Assembly: GCF_001577835.2 (NCBI RefSeq)
Contig: NC_029519.1
Location: 35,230,775 to 35,294,774 of the forward strand
Direction: 5' to 3'
From: Coturnix japonica
Taxonomy: Eukaryota > Chordata > Aves > Galliformes > Phasianidae
DNA: 64,000 bases
The notes beneath the pieces were generated by a model that was given only the letters and a program-made list of their open reading frames with translations, did no database searches and was not told the DNA's origin. Made by a program: the position numbers and the translations under genes. The first letter of the stretch is position 1. Each line of letters begins with the position of its first letter. Positions 1-13,415 of the stretch are shown here, in pieces.

Positions 1-1885
1 AATCATTTACAAGAAAAAAGCTTTTTAGGGGAGAGGTCATGTCATTTTAAATCCTTGAGGAGTCATGATGGGTCAGAGTGATGTAGAAGGCTCGGGTCAC
101 TTCATCATAATTTGCCCTGGGTGTCCTACTTCACCACTGACCCCATGAAAAACAGTGGCACTAACGTGAAATTAAGACAATGAAAATCAAGAATCAAAAT
201 ATTAGAAGCAGTTGTTTGTTTATGTTTAATTAAAATCTGTATCTGCTCTTTTATTGCTACACATTCTCACAGGGGTGAGGATTTTGGTTAGTCTGATCCC
301 AGCAAGAATTAGCCAAAATCCTTAGGGTAGAAAGGTGAACCCGCAATTAACCAGCCTTCTGCAGTAATTTCTAGGCTAGCCTAGAAAAATGTTCATTCCA
401 CTTGGCATAGTCTTTCATGGGGGAACAAACCCCCACAGCGTATGAAATAAGAGGAGGAAAGTTTATAAAGACATGTGGCTTTTGCTTACATGTATCTTAT
501 CACAGGACTGTGGGCGTTGTAAGCAGGTCAGTAACAAATCCATCCTGTCTCCAGTCTACCCACATAAATTCACAAATTAATTAGTCAGCAGAGACCATGA
601 GGATGCTGCAGTCCTACATGCTTACAGACAAGCCAGTCAGTGCTGAATACAACTTCCTCCATAAGAGCCTTACGTTATTTAATGTAAGAAGCAAGTATGA
701 AGCAGCTTGAGGGAAAAGGGAAGTACTTATATTAATTCCAGAGAGGTTTCTAGGGTATTCTATCTGTTGTTTTGAATTCCAATTAAAACTGTCTATCTAG
801 TCAGGAGCTCCTGAGATCAGGTTCTTTATTTGGACCTGGAACTTGGACTTCACATGCTTATTTTAATAGTATACTTATGACAACTTACCATAACACGTGC
901 ATTTGAGACACTTCAATGCATTGTGTTCATCATTCTTGTCAAAGGACTGAGATATGTGCTCAAGAATATAAATGATAAAGTTTGCTTTAATTTTCACATG
1001 ATCCAACTGACTTGTGGAACAAACTCTATAACCATGAAGTAGTTGTAGAGCAGGTACATTTATTTGGCCAGCTGGGTGCAGGGAGTATAGCTCCTTCATA
1101 GCCTGCACACTGAAAACAGGTAAACATCCCTATTTAAAGAGGGAATACATGCATGTTCAGGGTACAAGGAGTGGTAATTACAAGTAATTCTAGGAGTTCA
1201 TTACAATAATCCACGCCTGTTTTACACCCCAAACTCCACCCTTTACTAATGATCGCACACCCTTCATGCTCAACTACTCTTCCAGTTTTAACAGTGTAAC
1301 AGACTAGCCCTTTATTCACAACCCATAAATATGTAGACCTGAGTGGTTTGTAGGTAAGGTATTGCAGATTTAAAAGCTTGTTTTTCTTTTCTGGATCTAA
1401 ACCTTTTGTGACAAATGAAGAATCTTTGTGCTACAAAATATGTGAAATAATGAATATAACGCTTTTATATTTATGCTAAATATATACTTATAAAATATAT
1501 AATGAATAAAATGTTTTTAAGAAAGGACATCAAACTTTAGGCTTCAAAGTATCAGTCAAGAATGGAAATCCTAGAAAATATTCTTGTCAAAAAAGCAATG
1601 TTTAACTGCTTCCTTGTTTTAATATAATAACTGTTAGGTGCTGAAAATAGATTTCCACCTTGGCCAGACTCTATTTTTTCCTCTGAATTGGAAGAGTTCT
1701 GTTCAACAAGAATATCCTCTTTTCAGCATACGTGGGTTGAGTTGTTGCTTAAAGCTTTGATCTCAATTATAATCGTTGCTCTGTTGTTGTATTTCTGTGT
1801 ATTTTATGAGAACCTGAATGTCGTTTTGTTTCGTGGCTGTTACCTGTAGCAGTACTATTCTGTTGCTCTCTGCAGTGTGCATTAC

Positions 1886-1900
1886 CCACCAGGGGGAGCC
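1886..1900 (+). promoter_or_regulatory. CTCF-like motif
   Basis: CCACCAGGGGGAGCC matches the CTCF core CCASYAGRKGGCRS with one change. TGCAGTGTG begins 15 bases upstream of the core, resembling the known upstream CTCF module (TGCAGTNCC). The presence of both parts makes this the best candidate of the window. Confidence 0.6.
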
Positions 1901-4900
1901 GACGCCAAGAGCTGTCAGATTTTGCTTTGCCGTCCAATTTTCAGAGGATTCCCTACTGAAAGTCATCTCCCCCACTTCACAGTGTTTTGGATTCAGGCCT
2001 CTGTCTTCAGGTTAGTCATTTTTTAAATTGTATGAAGCTCTGTTTTCATTATTACATGTAAAAGAGCCCAAGCTTCTAGAAATTACTTAAGGTAAAGCTG
2101 GGTGCTATGGTTAGGAGCCTGATAAGTCCAACAAGAAATATTTCTTTCCAAATTTTCAATTTTCTGCAGTATGTTGATATAGCTAACTTATCTATGATAA
2201 ACCTGAAGGCTTATCGCAGACGCCTCCTACTATAAAATCTCCTGAGCCAGCATGTTTTCGTGTATGTATTATTTTCTTCAAAGTTTGCAAACACATTATT
2301 AACTCTACTAGTCATCAGGCATTGAGGTGATGCATTTACTCCCTTCAGGATAGGGAGGGAGTAAATAACATGGAAGCTGAAAATAGAAGCCATTAAATCT
2401 GTGTGTTAATTAGCGTATTTGGTAATCAGTTTTTATTCATTAATTGTCACTGCCAGAGTAGAGAGGTTGCCCCAACTCCCAGTTAAGTTATATGTGGCAA
2501 GAAAAGCCCATCAGGCTTCATCAGAGCTTCTGGGTTTCATTCTTTAATGCACCCAAATAGCTGATTCTAACAGTATAGACCTGACATGGTCACATTGCAC
2601 TCTTGCAGCGCATTACACAAGGATATCTGGAAGCAGAAATCAGTCTTCCTTGTGTATGTGCCAGATTTTATTTGGTGTTGTGACAGAATAAAGGTACAGA
2701 TAACTTCTCTCTATATTAATTCTCTTATTTTATACTGAAATGGAAAAGAAACTGTGAACATTCAGTGCTAGCAAAAGCAACGTACCTGCTAAGCTGGTAT
2801 GCCAAGATTCTGTGGCCAGTGTGCAAGCAAGCAGCTGGGAATTAATGAGTACTCCCTTGTGGTCTCCAGGTATCAAAGGTTTAGAAGCCATGTTCTTTCT
2901 TCTCCAGAAAAGGAATTTGCACCCAGTTGTTAAAAATACTTGAGTGGTCCATGTTGTCTTTGAGAACATCCTTCCTGAATTCTGTAGGAGTTGTTTGAAA
3001 ATCATGCTGGCAGCTTCCCAGCAACTTTAGGTGCCTAATTCTTGGTAAAATTCTTGCTTTTAGCCCTAACTTTACTATCCGAGTTCCATCTGAAGGCAGC
3101 AGATTTCACTGATGACCTCATTTGCACCTTCCTCATTAATCGTCTGAGTTCTCATCTGATTGTATTCATATGTATTCCAAATACTAATACCACGGAGATG
3201 ATATTTGGGAATCTGAAGACCACCAGCATGTGACCAAGTTACATTCTGTTCCCTTTTGGAAGGCAGCAATTTCATTTCTGTTGCTACTTGTTAAATAAAT
3301 GAGAATCGTTTCTGTGGATCAGTTCGTTTCTAAAAGGATCATACAGATGGAAATCTCAAATTATCAATGTCATAATTCCATATTCTTTAGTTACTGCACG
3401 TTCTGTGTTGGCGTATTTCAGCAATCCTTTCTATGAGAAATGTTTCGATAAGATCTTTTGGTGCTGTTCCCAGAACATGGTTCATGTGATATCAAAGAAT
3501 CCCATTGTTTTCCTAGGGACCTTTTTGTCATTGGGAATTTGGATGCAGGGCTTGCAAAGGGTTGGCCGAGGCCAGAGTACAAAGACAAAGCTTTTGTGCC
3601 AAAGCTTATTAGTTATCTTTGCTATTTACTTTCACCTGCATATAAAAAAATACCAGTGGTGGACTGTGATTGCTTTACTATTGACACTTTCCTATCTAAC
3701 TGTATACAGTCTCAGTCCTGTGTTAGTTTCACATAATTAACCCTAATATTCTCAGTAGTTACAACAGTGGATCAACAGATCAGCTGTAGAAGTTATTCAT
3801 ATGTACATATGCTTGTGCATACAGTAATTCATGTGTACATATGTGGATACATATGAAAGGGCTTATTCCTACAGCTCCATATGGCTCATTGAACGCTTAA
3901 CTACTCCCATAAATAGATACACCGAGAACTGAGAAAAGGATACATACTTTTAATTAGATATAAAATAAGTGCTAATACACGCCTGCAGAAAAGCTCTTGA
4001 GTTTGTGGCTAACTTGGCAGAGGTCTCCTTCCACGTGTGCTGTCTTGCTGTGTTCAGTTTGCAAACCCGTATTCTTTAAAGCAACACATCCATCCTTTTC
4101 CAATACACTTCTGACATGATTTTTATTGGCCAGAGCTTATTGCTTCCAAACTGCAGTGAAGAAGGGAAAACTGGCTATCACACTGTTCAACCTAGAATCT
4201 GGAACAGTAGGCATTATGTTTGTAAGCTTAAATACGCTGTTCATCATGAAAAGTTACTGCTAGATGTAATATTTATAAGAATAGCCGAGAGTTTGGATCG
4301 CAGGTATCTGCATGAAACTACTCAGAAATGACCATCAAATTAGAATTGTATACTGAGTGCCTTCTCTTGTTCCTAAAATTCACATACTATTACTCATTTT
4401 GCCATTCACTTTATCTCCCACCAAAAATGAGCAGTTATCAAAGAAAATACTGTGAAACATTCTTCCTATGACTCTTGAATAAGTAGAAACCAAAGCATCA
4501 GATTCAGGTTTGCTTCTTGAAATGCCTGAGCATCTATCATATATTCTGTTAGTGTGAAGAACATTACTATTTTATGATTAATTAATTACCTGTGCAACAA
4601 AAAGAAAGCAGAGCATAGCTTGCTCAAGAACTGCTGATCCAATCCATTTCCCGTGCCAAGAGGCAGGATCAGTTATAATTTAACCAATGCTGACGTGTTT
4701 GTCTAACCTATGTTATAGTGGCTTTGTCACTGGAGATCTTTCCAAACTAATGCATGCCAATGCTTCGCTGTCATTATGATTGGGTGATTCTTCTTTTTTT
4801 TCTTAAGTCTTTTTTAAGTCTTTAAAGCTCATTGTGAAGGGCATGACTTAGATTGTCCTTTTCCTCTCACCAGCAAACTTTCTTATAATCGTATAGTCTT

Positions 4901-7900
4901 GTTTCTTGACTTCATTCTATATTTCATTAGAAATATTTGTTTTTTACACCTTTCTTCCTGTTGCTTACTTGAACTCAAACACATTGAGCCTAGTTTACGA
5001 AACTGAATAGGAGGTCTTAAAACAGCAATCTTTGTTTCATCTTCTTTGGCAGTGCCACAAATGTAATAACATATTTGTCTTATCCTCTTCAAATGCTTTT
5101 CTATAAGTGGTACTTATTAAATACAGCATAGTAATCAATCATTAATAAAGAGCTATTCTTTAAAACGAATATCAAACTAAGGATGGTGTTTTATCTGACA
5201 TGCTATTTTTTTTTTTTTTCATTTTAGATTTAAAATTGGTTAAAGAATTAACCACATTTGTACCTCTTCACAATTACTGATTATTCCAGTAGATTTATTT
5301 TTGGAGTCATGATGGAAAACAGGTAAACTCCTGAAAATAGTTGTGTTTTGTTATTATGTGTATGGCACATCATAATCATTACTTCAGAATCCTCTATGGA
5401 ACAGTTCACTTGGACAGAGATAAAGTGAGGAAGCTGGCTAATGCTGATAAAGTTATTTCACAATACAAATATTCTTTGTATTCACAAATACAAAGAGTCA
5501 GTGAATGGATTTTGTGCTTCTGCTGGGGATTAAAAGATTATGCGTGTTTGTAAAAATTGCTATGAGGTGTCTTCAATAAAACAGCCCTTGCATCATTTTC
5601 TCCCACTCAACTGCACCTTATCACTAAAGACATTTAAGCTGTGGTTGAGTATCTTGCTAGGTTTTTGCTACCTTAAAATTGAGACAAATAACAGATAGCA
5701 ATGGCCTGCAATGGCACATATGTTGGTTTGTATTTGAGCAGGACAGCTGGGCAGTCATTACACAAGGGTTACATGTTTGTTTTTTAACTAATCTTTGTCA
5801 CCTTTTAGATCAATTTTTGAACTGAAAAACTGTTCCAAGGTTGGTGAACACTCCTATCAAGCAATGTTGTATTTATACATGTCTATATCTATCTATATAT
5901 GTATGGGATATGCGCAACTCACTTATGAGAAGTCTCCTTTTCCTCCAGCTGAAGTAGGTCCTGATTATTCCATTCCAGAGTAAATATGTAGTCTCGATAC
6001 AAACAGCATAGAGATACTCTGAGCTGAAGGAGGTACAATGTAGAAGTCCAAGCGATAACCAAAATAAAGATACCCAGGGAAAAAGTGGTTATAATGGCAA
6101 CCAGCCATTTCCTCCATCCCCAGCTACCGAGTGATATTCTAGTCTAAGGCAATGGGATTCCCTTGTCTGTATTCATATCAAAGTGAGATTTAGAAGAAAC
6201 TTACTGTTCTTTTTAAGCCTTGCACAGTAGTAATGAGAGACAACTGAGTGAAATTGTGCAAACTGTTTAGAGCTCTTAGAAGTTTAATCAGCCTTAATAA
6301 CTGTGCTGTGTAGCGATTAAAGTATAACATATGTGGTGACCTCCAATGGTTTTTAAGGTTTAAACAGAGATCTCCTTGAAACGATGAACTGAAATAAAAC
6401 TATGTCAAAGCAATTCTACAGTCAGTATTTTAAGAGTTGATTATACAGCACTGTGCTCTACTGAAACCCGCAATACCCTATTAAATATTTTATGTTCTTC
6501 TCTTGTTCAAAAGCATGACAAATATTGCAATACCACAGTATTCAGTTACTCCCCATTGCGTGTAAAAGTCCTCACCCATCAGATCGGCCCTGTTTTAGAG
6601 CCCGGCAGTAGATGATTTTCACCACGTTAGTTAAATGCATTCAGCTGATGCATTTAAACCTTCAGTAAAAGCCTGGGCTCTCTGCTGAAAGCACAAACAG
6701 TATCTCACAAGAGTGAGCCTAGTACCATCTCATTAATCAGTGTTTGCATTACTGGCTTTTGTTCAAGAGCTTCTTCACAGCGTCTCTGCTCATTTTTGCT
6801 ATGCAAGGCAAAAATAAGAAGTTTCAACATCATTATGTCTTCATCTTTTTTGGTTTTTTAATACATTGAGCCAGCTTTTGAACAGAATCTGCTCTGTGCA
6901 CCTCAGTCAGCTATTCAGGCTGTTGGATGGGGCACAGACTGCTGAAGGTGTGTATGTGTATAACACTTCAGGGGCAACAGCTGAGAGAGAAAGGTACAAG
7001 TGGACAGAAAATGTCAGCAGCTTGTGTCACTTAGGAAAGAAAAGGTAACTGATAGCAGCCAGCCTGGCAGAACTCGCTTCAGTGATAAGGGCTTGAATGA
7101 AAGCATGTCTGTCGTTTTTCTGCTCATCAGATAATTGCATTTGGAAGCTGTGCTTCATTTAGTGAGAAGGGAAAACAGGAATAGAATCTGGGCACACACT
7201 GCATATCTGTGTGGATTTACTTTGGCCATAAGGCTTGAGAAAGAGCCTTAACAAAAGATCTGTTGTTTCAGCAAGTACACAAACATGATCTTAACATTAA
7301 TAACGTATTTTTGTATTTAGTTTTTCAAGTAAGCTTCTGCCTAGAAGCTGTATGCCAAAATATTGAAAGGCTTTTTTTTGTTAATAATTCATCTGGAGAT
7401 GAAATAGAGGCAGGAATATTTCTGGATACAGCCATCAAGTTCCTCCTGCAATGCATTTCTAGAATTCAAAATACTCAGAAAAGTTTGAAGTTTCTTTTAG
7501 GTTTGTTTAATCCTGGTAGGTTTTTGTAGCCTTTTGCAGCTGGCAGTTACTGAAGCTGCAGCTCATTTTCTATAATGCACTCCACCAAATCCACCTTTCA
7601 AATCTGTGGGTGCTTTCTTTGCTGCTGCTGTACCTCCTGCCAGCAAGTGCGGGTGACAAGTCATTAAATATAAGGGAGTTGTTAGCAAAAAAAACCTATT
7701 TAATAAGAGACTTATGTCTGACCTGCTTCCCCCAAACCAATTATGTCTCCCTGGCAACAGCCACAAGTGTGTGACAAAATAGTCAAGGTTTCTCTACAGA
7801 AAAATTAGAATACTTAAAATGACACTTTTCAAGGAAGCATCCTATTTTATACTCAGCTTTCAACAGCGCATAGCTTGCTTATAATGAAGACACCTTGTGG

Positions 7901-8181
7901 CTCAATGAAACGTCATCAGCTAATGCATCAAAGTACGCTCCCTACAACAAACAGGGCCTGCTGCAGCACAGCCACAAGAATTAACGTGCTCATAGGTGGG
8001 TATCTCTTCTTGAAAATCTTGATAAGATGATCTGTGGCCAGCGTCTTAGCTCTACTGGATAACTCACCACGTTCAGCTGACATTACAGTTGTTAGCATCT
8101 CACTATTACATCCTAGGGGGAAAACCCCTTAATTTTAGTCTTTTGTTTGCTTTTCTGATAGAATTTATCACCTATATGTAT

Positions 8182-8184
<3 letters not shown>

Positions 8185-8224
<40 letters not shown>
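8185..8224. repeat. (AT)n microsatellite
   Basis: About 20 AT dinucleotides in an uninterrupted run, followed by a short AT-rich flank. Confidence 0.95.
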
Positions 8225-8231
<7 letters not shown>

Positions 8232-11200
8232 TTCTTCCTAGGATTAAAATTCTGGATTCGTTTTGAGTGCTGGGACAAAGTTACTCCAGGTCCATAATAC
8301 TGATTCTTGTACCTGGTAATGCCTCTACAGCTCTAATTTCTCATCCCCCTACAGAACACGAAAATAGATGTCCTGCCAGGGTTAAAATGTTTACAAGGTT
8401 ATATCCTTGAGAAGGCAATAATGTAATTACACAGTGGGCTGCAGCTCTATTACTGTTATCTTTGTTTTAGTTTTGAAAAGTGATCAGTTACTTTCTCATT
8501 TTAAGTGGGATCCTGGGGACTTAAGCTTGGCTTTTCTGATGAGGCCAAAAGAAGCCTTAGAATAATGTTACATTTGCACTGTGCAGCAGGTGACAGAGCA
8601 GGGGGCACGCAGCCACTGCTCCACAATTACATGGATTCTTCAAGGCCTGAGAAGCGTGGAGCAGAAAGGACAGGGGCTCAAGTTGTCAGAGTGAGAAAGC
8701 CAGGCTTAAGAAATAACAGCACCAGGTAATCTCATGAACAGCAGAAAATTGGTTTTGCTGTTGTTTACCATAAATTCCCCTCTACTCTAGACTTCTGATG
8801 TCCTTTTTCCACCACTTAAACTAATAACCTATCTGTACTTATGAATATCTCAGGCAGCAAGTAAATCACATTTCAATACAATCTGTCCATTTCCCTCCCC
8901 CTTCCATGTAAACAATAACAAGGCAGTACTGTTCCCCCACCACCAACAAATGTAGTTACTGTGGCAACCTCACGCAGTACCCCTCTGAGCTGCTGCCTCC
9001 CAGATGAGCCTTGCTGTATCCTTCACTGTTATACTACAGTAGCAAGTTAATCCTTGCCTTTTCCTCCAAAGTATGGAACCAATAAATGCACTTAAAACTC
9101 GTCAGTTTAAAATTAACCGGGCATCTGATTACATAGCACCCTGTTTGCCTCCCATAGAAACCTTTGCCTCACTGAGATCATGCAGGGGCAAAACAAAATT
9201 GAGGGTGGTATCTGTAATCCTTAGCAGCCAAGCGAAGAAATGGTGACCTAAATAAAACTTTCAGTGTTAGGTTTTTCCAAGATGTAATTTATACTATGGC
9301 TGTCAGGAGTTAAGATAGCAGTTGCCATGGAGCTTTAATCTTTTTTTAGGCTTTAGTCAAAGGATGCTGGAAGTCTGCATGGTGAGTAGAGCCCTGCTCT
9401 ACTGAATTTTAGTTAAATTGGGACAGGATTTTTCCCTCATTTTCCTACTGGATTTCATTCTCAGAAGTTCTCAAATTCATTTTAGTCTATTCTTTTTCTC
9501 GGCAGGAGATGAGAGTTTCCTTTTAGGCTTCTTAAATGGCATTACATTCAAACACAGAAGTACCCCGTTGCTTCCCCTCTCCTCCAACTATAAGCTGTAA
9601 CTTTCTACTAGTTCCATACACGTGGCTTATCGCTGAAGTGAATTCACTTACTGGTTGTACCATTTTCAGTGGAGGTGTTCTATAAGAATGAAACATTTGG
9701 CAGCAATGTTTTCTTTGTGCTCAGTGAGCACTAATCCCTACACCATAAGATATAGGCTGTTAGTAAAGGAGAAGTAATTGCATTTGAATCTGTACATGTG
9801 CTGTTTATAACTTCTTGATGTATATTTAAGAACAAAAGTGTGCAGAGGGTGAAGTACCTCTCTGAGAAATACAAAATTGGCCACGCTACACTCAATGACG
9901 TTCTGCTACATTGCAGTGCTGCCCTATTCCTTGCTGTTTGCAGCAGAACAGAGATGCAAGTTCAGTCTAATGCCTGCAGTTAAAACTTTAAACATTCCCC
10001 ACTCAGTAAACTGAAAGAATGCAAGAAGATGAAGATCTTGATCTAGGTATTCTATTTCCAAGCTATAACAGACAAGTTGTGTTTTTCTTTGCACATACTT
10101 TCTCTCTTTTTTCCCCGAGCCAATGACTAGATAGGCTGCCTTCTGGGACTAATATATATGTCACTTGAGCTGAAAACAAGACTCAGCAAGAGCTACCAAG
10201 ATAGCATTAGCTTTGACATATGCAACAGAAGAATTTCAGACATACTGCCTGACATGATAAAGTGTCTTCAGGATCTGGAGGAGCTTTTATCATTGCTCTG
10301 TTAGATACAGGTATGCCAGATAGCGCAGAGGGGGGAAAAAGACTACATTAAATTGCAGCACTTAAAGCAAGAAGGGCTTTTATATGAAACCTATGGAATT
10401 TTCTTCAGCTTCAGGTGCCAGTATCAAAAGCTTACTGAGCTACCAGAGATAAAAGACACGTATGCAGATGAGAGGGAGAAAGAACTCGAGGCCCTTCACT
10501 TTGCTCATGTGGCAGTCACTATATTTTTCTCCCAGACAGACTGGTTGGACTTCAGGGAAAACTGAACAGAGCACAGTTCAGTCCAACTGAGTCTAAAGAG
10601 CAGAATCCCAGATTTTTAAAGTCTTAATCTGGTCTGCTACTGTCAGTAGTGGTACAAGTAATGGTGGTGCCAAACTGCTCATTTTCTTGAATTCAGGAGA
10701 AATGTAATACCTTCTTTCCTGCTGACACTAGTGACCTTTAAATGGGGAGATCTTCAACATTAGCGAACGCCATCCTCTTTATCTAAATCCAGGGAAAATT
10801 GGGGTTTTCCACTTACCCATCTTCTGTATGAGCTCCAAGACTCGGCAGTACCACATTCACCATTTTGGAATGCGTAGGTAATATGTTTGGCTGGGAAACT
10901 GTTAAAAGCAGCTTAAATAGAGGAATGATTGTGCTTTTTAGCAGTTAACAGGTATGAACACATGATGGCATGCAGAAGACTACATTTAAGGTATTTGTAC
11001 TTACTGTAACTGATAACCAACCATATTTGAATTCAGGTACCTTACACAATAGATTAAAGTAAAACGCAGCAACTGGAGGAGTCATCTACAGATCTTGCGT
11101 AGCGTTCAAGACCAGCCCAGAAACATGCAGTAAGTGCTGGAGGTACCACAATGGCATCACAGTATAGGTAGTAAATACAATTAAATGGCTCATCTGGCCT

Positions 11201-12335
11201 TCAAAGCACTATGCTTCCTATTAGTTGGTTTTTTTCCCCACTTTTTTTTTGAGCATTCTTTTCTAAGAAGCTCATTTTGCTTCACGATAGCCAGTACACA
11301 TTTTTCAAGCTTACCTGATGTAACAGCATTTACTTCAATTTCACTAGTGAGATTCATGCTTGTCACAAAAGGAGTGCAACATCAAGAAGCAACATTTGAG
11401 CTCTTTGTAGTAGCATCTTGTGTGTCTTCAGTAATTACCACTGAATTTGCACAATAACAGATGTAAAAACACAAAATCTGGGCTTAAAAAGGCAGTGAAA
11501 TGCTAAATGCCAGGTAGCATCAGGCCTTTTCTCTTGGAGGTTTTAGCAATGATTTGGGACTATTTAAAGGTGGTCATTTTAGGTCATTTTACCTTGCTGA
11601 CCTGCTTATAAACCAGTACTAAATTACTGCTACTTTTGAGTGATCTCAGGTATTAAAAAAGCAAACACTGTTTCCCCAACATATCTCCACTGGGAGCTTT
11701 AAGAACTGATACACCCTACCAGAAGGGCTGTTAGCATAAAATCTCTCTAATGCAGCGATGCTTTCTTTATTTGAACCATTTCGAAACAGTCTAAACTTTC
11801 CTTTCTGTAACACCACAGCATACACTGTTCATACCTCACCAATTACTTCAGGTGATCATACAGGGCTCCTTAACTCTCTTCTTATGTCTTCAAGCAAGTA
11901 TTCTTGAAATACCCAGTAGAAATACAAGCATAGCTTTCAAGATAAATTCCCAGTATTAATAGTTACAGTTTCACTGTTATTTTGTTACTGTAATTGCAGT
12001 GTTTACTTGAATGGGTGTGTTTTTTGTCTGTGTGTCTTTGAAAGCTAGAAAGCATCACCATTTTCTGTGTGCTGTTTACTGCAGTACAGCACTCCCCTGT
12101 GAAGCTGGTCTACATAATGAAACTAAAACTACAGAGCAACAACTCAAAAACATTCACACTTCCCTGCTATATGACTGGCAAATGCTAAGTCCCGTTAAGG
12201 AATCAGATTCTAATTGTGGAAATATGCTCAGTACTTTATGTAGCTTGTAGCACTTGGAAACCAGCACATCGATCCATACCATGCGACTGAGTAGCACCAT
12301 GTGCAGCACACCCAGCCCTCCAACCCCAGCTGGGA

Positions 12336-12349
12336 CAGCCCTCTAGTGG
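12336..12349 (-). promoter_or_regulatory. CTCF-like motif
   Basis: The minus strand reads CCACTAGAGGGCTG, a one-mismatch match to the CTCF core, with TGCA just upstream on that strand. It lies about 1 kb past the ING2 stop and points towards the motif at 1886. Confidence 0.5.
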
Positions 12350-13285
12350 AAATGCAGGAGTGAGTTCTGATGGGATTCCACTGTGACCTGTTTCTGGTCC
12401 TCTACCTTCCAGGCTGCTCTCAGCTCAGTATAACTGCTTTCCAGACAGGCTCGGCCAGGGGTGATCTGTCTTTCCCTGTACCCTCATAGATGACCTTAAC
12501 AACAGAGAACAGGGGACTGTGCAGACTTATAAGCATTTGCAGCCCACCTGGAGCAGGTGTGCAGGTGATTATAATGGAAGTCTCATCACGTTTGCAATTG
12601 CTGTTCCCTGAGATGTCTACATCCCCTCTCAAGGGATCCTTCTGTACCACTTCAAGGCTTACACAGACAGTGGGAAAACAAAAAAACCCATCTTAATAAA
12701 GACCACATCAAGATGCTCTGCAGAGCCCCAACAAAAGGCACTAGGAATATCTGATACTGCTTGTACACCACAAGTCTGTCAAATCCAAAAATGGACTCCT
12801 GAGTGTAAAGTCACAAAGACAATAGTTTAATATTGACAAAAAAAAAAAAAGAGCTTAAGTTAGTGGTATTTTCTTCCTTGAAATAACATACTGGTCATGT
12901 GAGAGTCACTGAAGAGCTCTGCTTTTAGCTCGGAAGACTTTTACAGTTACAGCTGAATTAAAAACCCCTATTTCTAAATGCGTGATGTTAACACACAAAC
13001 TGGAAACTTAAGATCTGGAATGAAGAACAAATGCAGTTGTTAAGATGACAGCAGTCAGGTGAGGCATCCCACTGCCTCCTCCCTAACGCGACAAGAAGTT
13101 CTCCAGTATCTTTCCCACCACCATTATTTCAAGATTCACAAGTTGTTTTTAAAACACTAATGGGGTTAAATTGCAGTCAAGCGCCATATGCTTGTAATGT
13201 CTTCTGTGAAGGTCTGAAGCCACCCTGTTTCAACTATTTGGTTATTCAGTGCAGAAAGTTAAAGATCACAGAAGGTATGACAGCT

Positions 13286-13291
13286 TTTAAT
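13286..13291 (-). promoter_or_regulatory. ING2: possible ING2 polyadenylation signal (ATTAAA)
   Basis: TTTAAT on the plus strand reads ATTAAA on the minus strand, about 125 bases after the ING2 stop. Further copies follow (TTTAAT near 12828; TTTATT near 11765, reading AATAAA). Which is used cannot be decided from sequence, so the 3' UTR length is open. Confidence 0.3.
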
Positions 13292-13415
13292 ACTCCGTTA
13301 ATATAATAGATTAAAAATTATTGCATAGTCTTATGCATCTCCTAAAACAGCATTCTCTGGAAATTAAACATTTCAATATAAAAGGGGCGACTCTTTAAAA
13401 CACGAATCGCATTCA

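Larger units (their letters stand above)
1..13285. other. gene-free interval downstream of ING2
   Basis: Apart from the AT microsatellite and the CTCF-like motifs listed separately, I see no coding exon, RNA gene or repeat family here. Open frames are all under about 112 codons, often overlap in other frames, and match no protein I recognise. RWDD4, the next gene on this side in human, was looked for by its conserved peptides on both strands and not found. The interval may hold distal ING2 3' UTR near its right end. Confidence 0.6.

Noticed and set aside
3405-3740. Two overlapping plus-strand frames of 111 and 92 codons
   Set aside because: Neither begins with ATG, neither shows a known domain, and the hydrophobic run in one is explained by T-rich DNA. 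No splice or promoter context supports them.
7563-7766. Minus-strand frame ending GTAAAKKAPTDLKGGFGGVHYRK-like sequence with an acceptor-like CTGGCAG upstream
   Set aside because: The peptide looks protein-like at first sight, but I could not match it to any family, and no neighbouring exon was found.
8595-8608. Fifth CTCF-like motif (AGAGCAGGGGGCAC)
   Set aside because: Two mismatches in the first two core positions and no upstream module.
1-13285. Expected RWDD4 (and TRAPPC11) exons
   Set aside because: Conserved RWDD4 peptides such as the GWNWVDVVKHL end and the TLFEYAKDN block were not found, and there is no CpG island for their shared promoter. They probably lie beyond the left edge.
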